The notes beneath the pieces are model-generated. The model made no database searches and was not told the origin of the DNA. It was given only the letters and a program-made list of their open reading frames with translations. A program made the translations under genes and the position numbers. From JAAAOH01 sp046540795 (GTDB lineage Bacteria > Spirochaetota > Spirochaetia > DSM-27196 > PWMO01): 37,701 bases of DNA. Below, piece after piece: positions 1 through 6,802 of the stretch. Every line of letters begins with the position of its first letter. Positions within the stretch are counted from its first letter, which is position 1. Location: NCBI GenBank assembly GCA_046540795.1, contig JBKHEN010000004.1:1-37701 (forward strand), given 5' to 3'.

Positions 1-812
1 TCGGGGCCGGTGGAATCGGGGCCAACGGATCGCCCGGAATCCGTGGCTTCCGCCGCGTACCCTCCGCCGGCGCTCTCGAGGACTACGATGCCCGAAGCGG
101 CGGGATCCTCCGAAGAATAGCTCGCGATCCAAAAATCACCATGGGCTGTGGGCAGTGAGCTTTCGCTGTGAAAGGTGAGCGCGATGTCCGCGACGGCATC
201 GCGATAACGAACGATGTCATCTACCGAAAGCAGTGGCAGGTCATGGCGCTCGGCGAAGGCGGAGAGCTCGGCGGCCCGTGCCATGGTTCCGTCTTCGCCC
301 ATGATCTCGCACATGATCCCGCTGGGCGTGAAGCCGGCAAGTCGCGCCAAATCGGCGGTCGCCTCGGTGTGTCCGCGCCGCGCAAGCACACCCCCGGGGG
401 CGGTCAGAAGCGGGAATATGTGGCCGGGGCGGGTGAGCTCGGACGGCCGTGTCCGTGGGTCGCATACCGCGCGGATGGTTCGGGCCCGCTCGTAGGCGGA
501 AATGCCGGTATCGCTGCTCTCGTGGTCCACGCTCACCGTAAAGGCGGTTCCCTTCGGGTCAGTGGGGGTGGTGGTCATCGGTGCCAGCTCCAGTCGGGCG
601 GCTTGTTCCGCGGAAATCGACTGACAGATCAGGCCCCGGGCGTGGGTAGCCATGAAGTTCACCGTTTCCGGCGTCACCGCATCGGAGGCGGCGACCAGAT
701 CCCCTTCGTTTTCCCGGCTCGAATCGTCGGTGACGATGACGATTCCTCCCGCGGCGAGCCGCTTGAGTGCAGCCTCGACTCGATCTCTGTACCCGTTATC
801 CGATACGTTCAT
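1..812 (-). CDS. ribBA: RibBA: DHBP synthase / GTP cyclohydrolase II (partial)
   Basis: The first ~200 residues form 3,4-dihydroxy-2-butanone-4-phosphate synthase, which makes the four-carbon unit of riboflavin from ribulose 5-phosphate. Visible family motifs are RENEGDL, RPGHIFPL, RGHTEAT and GFTPSGIMCEI. After it comes LPTAHGDFWIASY, which resembles the start of the GTP cyclohydrolase II domain, so the gene is probably a bifunctional RibBA cut by the left edge after about 270 residues. The stretch after that motif is rich in Gly, Ser and Asp and unlike the usual domain, so a low-complexity insertion or a degenerate RibA half is possible. The ATG at 812 overlaps the ribE stop in an ATGA junction, with GGAGG just upstream, so translation is likely coupled to ribE. 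Confidence 0.9.
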   Translation of the reverse strand, partial: MNVSDNGYRDRVEAALKRLAAGGIVIVTDDSSRENEGDLVAASDAVTPETVNFMATHARGLICQSISAEQAARLELAPMTTTPTDPKGTAFTVSVDHESSDTGISAYERARTIRAVCDPRTRPSELTRPGHIFPLLTAPGGVLARRGHTEATADLARLAGFTPSGIMCEIMGEDGTMARAAELSAFAERHDLPLLSVDDIVRYRDAVADIALTFHSESSLPTAHGDFWIASYSSEDPAASGIVVLESAGGGYAAEATDSGRSVGPDSTGP

Positions 813-1414
813 ATGTTACCTCCATGATGCGCTGCAAGCAGGCGTTCGGCGTATCGTGCCATCACGTCTACTTCGATATTCACCAGTTCCCCGGTTCTAT
901 GCCGCGAAAGGGCGGTGTCGCGCCAGGTCGTTGGAATGATGTTCGCAGTGATTCGTGCGCCGCGGAGCTCCGCAATCGTGAGGCTGACCCCGTCCACCGC
1001 TATCGAGCCCTCGGAGATGCAGTAGCGCTCGAGGTGGTGCGGGAGAAGGACCTCGACGAATACATTCTCGCCGTAGCGTCGGACCTCCGTGATTCGGCCG
1101 ATGCCGTCCACATGGCCTTGAACCAGATGTCCGCCGAGGCGGGTGCTCGGGGTTACCGCACGCTCGAGGTTGACGGTGGCTCCGCGAGCCAGACTCCCGA
1201 GGGTCGTCTTCTCCAACGAGGCCGCCAGGGTTTCCACGGCGAATCCGCCGTCGGAGATTGCGATCACGGTCTGGCACGCCCCGTTTACGTTCACCGAAGC
1301 GCCGAGCTCGAGGTCGCCGAGCACAAGCTGTGCGTCGATGGTGATCCGGCGATACCCGGCCCGCCGCTCGACGTGCCGGACGGTCCCTACCTCCTCAACG
1401 AGCCCCGTAAACAT
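809..1414 (-). CDS. ribE: Riboflavin synthase, alpha subunit
   Basis: This 201-residue protein dismutates two 6,7-dimethyl-8-ribityllumazine molecules to riboflavin. It opens with the hallmark MFTGLVEEVG and contains two lumazine-binding beta-barrel repeats: the first includes VNGACQTV, the second starts near GGHLVQGHVDG and includes VDGVSLTI. The C-terminal segment NIIPTTWRDTAL and a final helix are as in the trimeric enzyme. Length is typical. It overlaps the 3' end of ribD by 20 bp and ends in an ATGA overlap with ribBA, placing it in the middle of the FMN-riboswitch-controlled operon. In some nomenclatures the same gene is called ribC. Confidence 0.95.
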   Translation of the reverse strand: MFTGLVEEVGTVRHVERRAGYRRITIDAQLVLGDLELGASVNVNGACQTVIAISDGGFAVETLAASLEKTTLGSLARGATVNLERAVTPSTRLGGHLVQGHVDGIGRITEVRRYGENVFVEVLLPHHLERYCISEGSIAVDGVSLTIAELRGARITANIIPTTWRDTALSRHRTGELVNIEVDVMARYAERLLAAHHGGNI

Positions 1415-2606
1415 ACTCCGCCTCCCGTACCGATTGCCGTACCTCCGATAGCCAGCCGGAGCGGAAGCCTTCGAAAACCGCCTGTCCCGAAAGGCCTCGC
1501 ACCGTTACGCCTTCCAGGCGTGGGGCGTCCGCGACCCGCAAGAGACCCAGGGCGCCGAGTCCCGAGCCGTCCCCGCCGAGGAAGAGCGGGGCGACGTACA
1601 GGTGTGCGGCGTCGTAGAGTCCCTCCGCAATGAGTGCGGTGGCGATTCGTGCCCCGCCTTCGACCAGAACGCGGCGTATTCCCATCGCATGCAGCTCCGC
1701 GAAAACGTCACGGAGGGGGAGTCGACCGCGGGAATCCGGAGCCACGGTGACCACCGTGACGCCGTGCCTTGTGAGCTCGACCGCTCGGCGACCGCATGCC
1801 CGGCCGACCGCATCCGTGCCCGGATCCGCGGTGAAGACGATGAGTTCTCGGGCACGCTCGCGTACGAGGCGGGATCCCGGGGAGAGCTCCGCTCGCGAAT
1901 CGACGACCACTGCTCGCGGCTGTCGTCGAGGCGGTTCGCCGTTCTCCGGGCGTACGGTGAGGGCCGGATCGTCGGCGGCAGCCGTGCCGGCGCCGATCAA
2001 CACGGCGTCGTGATCGGCGCGCAGGGCGTGAACTTCGGCGCGCGCAACCGAATCGGTGATCCACTTCGAGTCCCCCGTGGGGGTGGCGATCCGCCCGTCG
2101 AGAGACGAGGCGAGTTTGAGGGTTACGAAGGGTCGATCGAGGGCCGCCCGGGTGTTGAAATCGGCATTGAGATACCACCCGGCCGCGAAATCCGTGGCCG
2201 TGTCGACCCGGATGCCGGCGGCGCGAAGCGCCGCTACCCCGGTTCCCCGGACACGCCGGTTGGGATCGAGCTGTCCGATCACCACGCGTGAGACGCCCGC
2301 CGCGATGATAAGCTCGGTACAGGGCGGATTGTGCTTCTCCGGCGCCCGAAAGGAGCACGGCTCGAGATTGCAGTAGAGCGTCGCACCATGTGCCGCCGGG
2401 CCCGCCTGCTCGAGCGCGGCAGCCTCCGCGTGGGGGCCGCCGTATGCGGCGTGATACCCCGTGGCGATGATCCTCGGCGCCGTCTCCTCGCCGGCGGTCT
2501 GTGTAAGCACGGCACCGACCAAAGGGTTCGGGCGGACCGCGGCGCCGCCGCGTGCGGCAAGCTCGAGAGTCCTCGACAGTATGACGTTGTCTGTATCCGA
2601 AACCAC
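1395..2606 (-). CDS. ribD: RibD: pyrimidine deaminase / reductase
   Basis: This bifunctional enzyme catalyses the second and third steps of the GTP branch of riboflavin synthesis. The N-terminal cytidine-deaminase-type domain shows RPNPLVGAVL, HAEAAALE and a zinc motif EPC...PPC. The C-terminal reductase shows LKLASSLDGRIA, LIGAGTAAADDP and VEGGARIATALI. The start is taken as GTG at 2606 (403 residues) because AGGAG lies five bases upstream; an upstream in-frame start at 2651 would add 15 residues with no recognisable homology. The zinc loop is longer than usual: 11 residues separate the two cysteines where I expect about 8. It is the first gene after the FMN riboswitch and attenuator. Confidence 0.93.
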   Translation of the reverse strand: MVSDTDNVILSRTLELAARGGAAVRPNPLVGAVLTQTAGEETAPRIIATGYHAAYGGPHAEAAALEQAGPAAHGATLYCNLEPCSFRAPEKHNPPCTELIIAAGVSRVVIGQLDPNRRVRGTGVAALRAAGIRVDTATDFAAGWYLNADFNTRAALDRPFVTLKLASSLDGRIATPTGDSKWITDSVARAEVHALRADHDAVLIGAGTAAADDPALTVRPENGEPPRRQPRAVVVDSRAELSPGSRLVRERARELIVFTADPGTDAVGRACGRRAVELTRHGVTVVTVAPDSRGRLPLRDVFAELHAMGIRRVLVEGGARIATALIAEGLYDAAHLYVAPLFLGGDGSGLGALGLLRVADAPRLEGVTVRGLSGQAVFEGFRSGWLSEVRQSVREAEYVYGAR

Positions 2607-2664
2607 GGATGCTCCTTTGCGGGACAAGGGAGGCGACCAGGATGGGAGCATGCGGTCGGTCGGA

Positions 2665-2715
2665 CAAAAAAACCCCGAGAAGTCCCTTTTCTCTCAAGAA
2701 TAGGACATCTCGGGG
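2665..2715 (-). terminator. Riboswitch-controlled Rho-independent attenuator
   Basis: On the minus strand CCCCGAGA, followed by GTCC, pairs with GGAC and TCTCGGGG around an A-rich loop, and a run of seven T follows. It lies between the FMN aptamer and the ribD start, so it is the natural expression platform: FMN-bound aptamer would favour this terminator and shut off the rib operon. Confidence 0.85.
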
Positions 2716-2772
2716 CTTTGGACGTCGACGACGCCGTCAAACGCAGGCGGGAACAACACCCGCCCTGCAAGG

Positions 2773-2930
2773 GGTTTTCTCCCATCCGGACTGTACCGTC
2801 GGCACCGGATTTCCACCGGTTCTGTATCAACGTGCCGCCACCATAGCGCCACGCCGAAACTCGCGGGCTGTTACCGCCGGTCGGGAATTGCGCGTCGCAC
2901 CGATGACACGCTCACCCTGCCCCGAAAACC
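2773..2930 (-). promoter_or_regulatory. FMN riboswitch (RFN element)
   Basis: The minus strand carries the conserved RFN blocks in order: TTCGGGGCAGGGTG, ATTCCCGACCGGCGGTAA, AGCCCGCGAG, then GGTGGAAATCCGGTGCCGAC, GGTACAGTCCGGATGGGAGA. The closing P1 stem is perfect, GGTTTTC (2930-2924) with GAAAACC (2779-2773). It sits upstream of ribD with a terminator immediately downstream, which is the classical transcription-attenuation layout for riboflavin operons. Confidence 0.96.
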
Positions 2931-2943
2931 GTCTTTTGAGCTG

Positions 2944-2972
2944 AAGCTACTGTAAAGAGGGAGTTTGGTCAA
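2944..2972 (-). promoter_or_regulatory. rib operon promoter
   Basis: TTGACC (2972-2967), a 17-bp spacer and TAGCTT (2949-2944). The predicted transcript would begin about 2937, a few bases before P1 of the FMN aptamer. The -10 box is weak; position is the main support. Confidence 0.5.
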
Positions 2973-3032
2973 TACCTGATCGATTGAAACCTCGGGCCGA
3001 AACATGCGTACATGGTGTGCGATGAGTGTGCG

Positions 3033-3391
3033 ATGAGCGACGCGGCGGACTTGCATGCGGTCGGGCGAACGCTCGGCGGTGATCCCGATGCGTTTTCTGA
3101 GATCGTCGAGCGCTATACGCCGGTAGTCTACTCCTTGGCGGCGCGAATGCTCGGCTCTTCGGAGGAGGCCGAGGAGGCGACGCAAGAGGTGTTCCTGAAG
3201 GCATATCGGTCCCTGGGTCGCTTTCGGTTGTCACGTCGTTGCTCGAAGAAGGCAGCTACAGCGGTGAAGACGTCGCCGCGCTGGTAACCGCGGCGCAGGG
3301 GCTCGACTGGGAGCAGGCGCGCTCGCGCTTTGGTGAGCGTGACCGCACCGGGGGAGGAGAAGATGCTTCGCCGGTGGATCCTCGGCCCTGA
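3033..3391 (+). pseudogene. ECF sigma factor remnant with out-of-frame tail
   Basis: The reading frame from ATG 3033 (or 3012) encodes the start of sigma-70 region 2: LGGDPDAFSEIVERYTPVVYSLAARM, then EEAEEATQEVFLKAYRSLGRFR. About residue 66 the similarity ends; the rest of region 2 and all of region 4 are absent. From about 3225 a different frame (+2) becomes protein-like (VTSLLEEGSYSGEDVAALV and on to a stop at 3391), while the sigma frame continues only to 3287 with no similarity. This looks like an internal deletion that fused the 5' end of a sigma gene to the 3' end of a downstream gene, possibly its anti-sigma partner. It is probably non-functional; a short expressed peptide cannot be excluded. 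Confidence 0.65.
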
Positions 3392-3455
3392 CCGCGGCTG
3401 TGCAACACTCCTTTCGGGCCGTCTGGTCACCGCTCGGTGGCCGGCGGCCCGTCTT

Positions 3456-4049
3456 CTATACCCGAACGGTAACCTCGGTAACGTCGGTGACGATCATGCC
3501 GGCGCGCCGGGCCGCTTCCATGCCGCTTGCGCTGTCCTCGAACACCTGACACCGGGCGGGCTCTACACCGAGAAGCTCCGCGCAGCGAAGAAACGTTTCC
3601 GGATGAGGCTTGTGGTGGGTGACGTCGTCACCGGTGACGAGGGCCTCGAAAAGACCGGCGAAGCCGATTGTTTCGATCACCCGTGACGCAATCCACCGTT
3701 GCTCGTTGGTTGCCAACCCAAGCGGGAAACGCCCGTGGGCCCCGCGCGCGATCTCGGCAACGGGCTCGTGAGGCCGCAGCTCGTCAAGGTGGGTGAGGTA
3801 CGCGTCGTCCTTCTCCCGGGCTATGACCTCCGCGTCGAAGGAGGTACCGAAGTGCTCGTTAATGTAGGCGACGATTGCCGGTGAGGTGCGGCCTCCGAGC
3901 CGGTCGAAGAAGAGTTCCTCGGTCAGCTCGAATCCGTGTGCTCGCAAGACCTCCTGCCAGGCGTGGAAGTGCGCCGGCATCGTGTCGGCTATGGTCCCGT
4001 CCATATCGAAAATGAGTGCCCGCGCCCGCGGGTCGATTTCCAGTGCCAT
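3456..4049 (-). CDS. HAD-superfamily phosphatase (beta-phosphoglucomutase-like)
   Basis: A haloacid-dehalogenase fold hydrolase, subfamily IA, acting on a small phosphorylated metabolite, probably a sugar phosphate. Motif I is FDMDGTIADT (nucleophile and acid/base Asp), motif II ATNEQ, motif III lysine in HHKPHPETF, and motif IV FEDSASG. The helical cap between motifs I and II matches the YqaB/fructose-1-phosphatase group. The ATG at 4049 gives 197 residues; a GTG at 4058 would add three. Neither has a Shine-Dalgarno, and a TACAGT box ends seven bases before the ATG. Substrate cannot be read from sequence. Confidence 0.85.
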   Translation of the reverse strand: MALEIDPRARALIFDMDGTIADTMPAHFHAWQEVLRAHGFELTEELFFDRLGGRTSPAIVAYINEHFGTSFDAEVIAREKDDAYLTHLDELRPHEPVAEIARGAHGRFPLGLATNEQRWIASRVIETIGFAGLFEALVTGDDVTHHKPHPETFLRCAELLGVEPARCQVFEDSASGMEAARRAGMIVTDVTEVTVRV

Positions 4050-4114
4050 GGTGGACACTGTAACACGGTCGGAGGACGGCGTGTAGGCCCCTCACGTTTA
4101 CGCCCCGCACACGT

Positions 4115-4185
4115 GGCCCCCATGCAGGTGGCACCCATGGAAGGGCATTCATGGATGGGCACCCATAGGTGGGCACCCATGGAAG
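4115..4185. repeat. 14-bp tandem repeat, five units
   Basis: Units begin at 4115 (15 bp), 4130, 4144, 4158 and 4172, with consensus GGCACCCATGGAAG. The array fills the gap between the ABC permease stop (4193) and the HAD gene. No coding frame through it is convincing and it has no T-run typical of a terminator. Confidence 0.85.
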
Positions 4186-4192
4186 GCGCCGA

Positions 4193-5008
4193 TCACTGAA
4201 TCAGCGTGCGACGCAGGCGGTGAACGGCGAATGCTCCGACGCCCACGGTGAGCACGAGCATATAGGCCAGGTCCCACCACAGGATCGGCCCGAAATCCCA
4301 TGTTGCAAAGGCACGGGTCATCCGAACCGGATGCGTCAACGGAAGCGCCTCCGAGATCGGGCGCACGATTGCCGGCAGGTTCTCCACGGGAAAGACGACG
4401 CCTGAGAAGAAGAACATCGGAGAAATGAACCCGGAGAAAAAGAAGTTGAACTGGTTGATGTTCTTTACCCAGGAGGTCACCAAGAATCCGAGGACGGCGA
4501 ACATCGTCCCGGTGAGAAAGCCGATCAACGGGGCAACCAACAATCGGTCTACAGGCAGTATCCCGAACACGCCGACAATGATGAGCACGGACAGGCTGAA
4601 AATGAAGCCCTTGGTGCCCGCCCACAGAATCTCACCTACCAACAGGTCGTTTGCCGTGATCGGTGCGCCGAGCATACCGTCGTACACCTTGTCGAACTCG
4701 AGCCGGATGTAGGTGCCGAAGCTGCACTCGAAGGCGGCGGTGAACATGGCCGTGGTCATCATCAATCCCGACGCAAGGTACTCGACGTAAGGCAGTCCTT
4801 CCATGATGCCGATATACCGGCTGAGCCCCAGCCCCAGACCCACGAGGAATATGAGCGGCTCGAGAAACGGGGGAAGCGCGTTGCTTATGAGGTTTTTGGA
4901 GTACACGCGAACGTGACGAAACCACACGCTGTAGAGTCTGTGCACCGGCGACGGTCGCCGCAGCGTGAATTGCTCCGGGGCCGCCACATTCGTGCTACTG
5001 GTGGACAT
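4193..5008 (-). CDS. ABC-2 type transporter permease (NodJ-like)
   Basis: The 271-residue inner-membrane subunit of an exporter whose ATPase is encoded just upstream. About six hydrophobic segments are visible, including FLEPLIFLVGLGLGL, a helix around SLSVLIIVGVFGI, FFFSGFISPMFFFSG and a final WDLAYMLVLTVGVGA. The sequence MFFFSGVVFPVENLP is typical of the ABC-2/NodJ family. AGGAGCC precedes the ATG at 5008 by four bases. It overlaps the ATPase gene by 14 bp. Members export drugs, polysaccharides or Nod factors; divergent MarR control hints at a small toxic compound, but the substrate is unknown. Confidence 0.9.
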   Translation of the reverse strand: MSTSSTNVAAPEQFTLRRPSPVHRLYSVWFRHVRVYSKNLISNALPPFLEPLIFLVGLGLGLSRYIGIMEGLPYVEYLASGLMMTTAMFTAAFECSFGTYIRLEFDKVYDGMLGAPITANDLLVGEILWAGTKGFIFSLSVLIIVGVFGILPVDRLLVAPLIGFLTGTMFAVLGFLVTSWVKNINQFNFFFSGFISPMFFFSGVVFPVENLPAIVRPISEALPLTHPVRMTRAFATWDFGPILWWDLAYMLVLTVGVGAFAVHRLRRTLIQ

Positions 5009-5930
5009 TTAGGCTCCTTCCTGTGCTCTTGAGAAAGAGGTCTTCGAGGTTCACCTGCCGGAGATGATACTCTCCCGGCGAAAGGGAACGGGTCATCGTC
5101 TGGAGGCGCTCGAGGTTCGAGCTATAGTACAGCACCCGCTCGTCCGACCCCTCGGTCCGCACCTCGCCGTCCGATATGTGGGACTCTACCGCCTCACGAG
5201 CCTCAGTATTGAGAAGCTCGAGCACATGGGTCTCTATGTGCTCGCTGAGTAGCTCCGGAGGGTTACCCTCCAGGACCTTGCGGCCGTGATCCATGATGAG
5301 CAACGTATCCGCCAGGTGGAAGGCCTCGTCCATGTAGTGCGTGGTGAGCAGAATCGTCACACCGGTTCGTTTGAGACTGCGGAGCTTGTCCCAGATCAGA
5401 TGGCGGACCTGAGGATCCAGACCTGTGGTGGGCTCGTCCAGGATGAGCAGGGCGGGGTTTCCCAGCAATGCCCGGGCGATAATGAGACGTCGCTGCATGC
5501 CGCCGGAGAGCTCCCGCACCTTTGCCGTGCGCTTCTCCTCGAGCTCCATGAAATCGAGCAGGTAATCCACGCGTCGGCGGGCCGTGCGCCAGGGAATGCC
5601 GTAGAAATTGGCGAAGATCCGCAGGTTCTGCAGTACGTTCAACTCCAGATCCAAGCTGTTCTCCTGCGGGACCACCCCCGACGCCGCCTTGATGTCGATC
5701 TCGTTGGTTCGCGGGTCGGCACCGAGGACGCGCATAACCGTGTCCTCACGCTCGTCGGGATCCGCCTTGCCGTAGAGCGTCTTCATCATGGTTGTCTTTC
5801 CCGCACCGTTGGGTCCGAGAAACGCGAAGCAGGTCCCCGGCTGCACGTCGAATCCGATATCGTTCACCGCTACGAGACTGCCGAAGCTCTTGAAGAGATG
5901 TCGAACGTGGATGAGGGCATCGTCGGTCAT
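4995..5930 (-). CDS. ABC transporter ATP-binding protein (NodI/DrrA-like)
   Basis: This 311-residue ATPase energises the permease at 4193-5008. Walker A is GPNGAGKTT (about residue 40), the Q-loop VPQENSLD, the ABC signature LSGGMQRR, Walker B LLILDEPTTG and the switch TTHYMDEA. The extra C-terminal ~90 residues are typical of DrrA/NodI-type exporters. No Shine-Dalgarno precedes ATG 5930, but TATCTT ends eight bases before it, so the transcript may be leaderless. It is divergent from the MarR gene across a 260-bp intergenic region with mirrored repeat boxes. Confidence 0.92.
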   Translation of the reverse strand: MTDDALIHVRHLFKSFGSLVAVNDIGFDVQPGTCFAFLGPNGAGKTTMMKTLYGKADPDEREDTVMRVLGADPRTNEIDIKAASGVVPQENSLDLELNVLQNLRIFANFYGIPWRTARRRVDYLLDFMELEEKRTAKVRELSGGMQRRLIIARALLGNPALLILDEPTTGLDPQVRHLIWDKLRSLKRTGVTILLTTHYMDEAFHLADTLLIMDHGRKVLEGNPPELLSEHIETHVLELLNTEAREAVESHISDGEVRTEGSDERVLYYSSNLERLQTMTRSLSPGEYHLRQVNLEDLFLKSTGRSLNVHQ

Positions 5931-5937
5931 GGTTCAT

Positions 5938-5966
5938 AAGATAGCGTCTCAGCGGCCTCCCGCAAA
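5938..5966 (-). promoter_or_regulatory. Candidate ABC operon promoter (leaderless)
   Basis: TTTGCG (5966-5961), a 17-bp spacer and TATCTT (5943-5938), placing the start of transcription at or next to ATG 5930. A second leftward box, TATACT (5976-5971), lies at the edge of the left inverted-repeat arm without a good -35. Which one is used cannot be decided by eye. Confidence 0.4.
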
Positions 5967-5967
5967 G

Positions 5968-6132
5968 TGAAGTATACAGAAGCTTGTTGCAGCCCGAAGC
6001 GCCAAGTGATTGTGCCGAAGGAGACTGTACCCGCTTGGCGCCGGAGGAGTTCGCCTGAACGCACGCCGCGGTCTATCTCGTGTTCACAAGGAAACCTGCG
6101 TCCCATCCTGCAACAAGCTTCTATACACATCA
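5968..6132. repeat. 25-bp inverted repeat pair in the ABC/MarR divergent region
   Basis: The arms at 5968-5992 and 6108-6132 match at 22 of 25 positions, sharing the exact core AGAAGCTTGTTGCAG. Read outward, each arm places TATAC just after the box CTGCAACAAGCTTCT. A nested inverted repeat GCGCCAAG (5999-6006) and CTTGGCGC (6034-6041) lies inside. The symmetry suits two binding sites for the adjacent MarR protein. A MITE-like remnant is the alternative, but I see no target-site duplication. Confidence 0.75.
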
Positions 6133-6141
6133 CCGGTGGTG

Positions 6142-6171
6142 TTCCTGAATTGCGGGAAGCCGTGCTATAAC
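6142..6171 (+). promoter_or_regulatory. MarR gene promoter
   Basis: TTCCTG (6142-6147), an 18-bp spacer and TATAAC (6166-6171) preceded by TGC, an extended -10. Transcription would begin about 6178, just upstream of the GGAGG and GTG start of the MarR gene. Confidence 0.5.
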
Positions 6172-6190
6172 ACACCGACGCGGAGGTAGC

Positions 6191-6667
6191 GTGGCCGACA
6201 ATCCATCACAGCCGACCGGGCCCGAAGCCGCCGGCGAGCGCAGCGATCTGGTGCTCAAGATACTACGAACCTTTCCTCACCTGATGCGGAAGCTGCTCTC
6301 GGATTTCGACTATCGTTCCGGACGGTACGAGCTGAACTACACGCAATACAAGAGCATGATGCTCGTGCACTATGAGCCGAGCACGCCTCTTTCGGAGCTG
6401 GGTGCGCACATGAATCTGGAACGCGGCAGCTTCACCTCGGTGATAGACGGACTCGTGGCCCAGGGGCTACTCAAGCGCCACCGTGATCCTCGTGACAGAC
6501 GCCGTATCACGCTCGAACTCACCCCCGAGGGTGAGCGATTTGTGGATGAGCAGATCGGCCGGATTCACACCCATATAGCCGCCAAGCTCGATGCGCTCTC
6601 GCCTGAGGATCGTCGGCGTTTCCTGACTGCCCTGGACGATCTGTTCGAAATGACCTGGCGATTGTGA
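6191..6667 (+). CDS. MarR-family transcriptional regulator
   Basis: A 158-residue winged-helix repressor of the MarR type, expected to act as a dimer and to release DNA on binding a small phenolic, drug or lipid. The DNA-binding core reads TPLSELGAHMNLERGSFTSVIDGLVAQGLLKR, followed by the wing RDPRDRRRITLELTPEG, the most conserved family signature. Dimerisation helices flank it. GTG at 6191 is supported by GGAGG six bases upstream. It is divergent from the ABC exporter and upstream of the RND pair, so it may control either or both; the mirrored boxes at 5968-6132 are its most likely operators. Confidence 0.9.
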   Translation: MADNPSQPTGPEAAGERSDLVLKILRTFPHLMRKLLSDFDYRSGRYELNYTQYKSMMLVHYEPSTPLSELGAHMNLERGSFTSVIDGLVAQGLLKRHRDPRDRRRITLELTPEGERFVDEQIGRIHTHIAAKLDALSPEDRRRFLTALDDLFEMTWRL

Positions 6668-6711
6668 TCACCCGGACGGGAGCGGACGCTGCGGCCCGGC
6701 GTGCAGATTGC

Positions 6712-6740
6712 TTGATTTCTAACAAACGGATAGGTATTTT
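6712..6740 (+). promoter_or_regulatory. RND efflux operon promoter
   Basis: TTGATT (6712-6717), a 17-bp spacer and TATTTT (6735-6740), in an AT-rich patch 63 bp upstream of the adaptor gene start. It suggests the efflux pair can be transcribed independently of marR. Confidence 0.5.
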
Positions 6741-6802
6741 GTCTCGAGCGCCTTGCCGCGGAGAAGACTGAACCGACGCGGCACGATACAAGGAGGGCTG
6801 CG

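Noticed and set aside
168..827. Plus-strand reading frame of 219 codons
   Set aside because: It is antisense to ribBA, whose protein shows conserved motifs throughout; the plus-strand product is low-complexity Gly/Arg.
3989..4180. Minus-strand frame translating the 14-bp array
   Set aside because: It is only a translation of the tandem repeat and overlaps the HAD 5' end; no ribosome-binding site and no homology.
5968..6132. MITE or IS remnant
   Set aside because: The inverted ends are suggestive, but there is no target-site duplication, and both arms are placed symmetrically between divergent promoters, which fits operators better.
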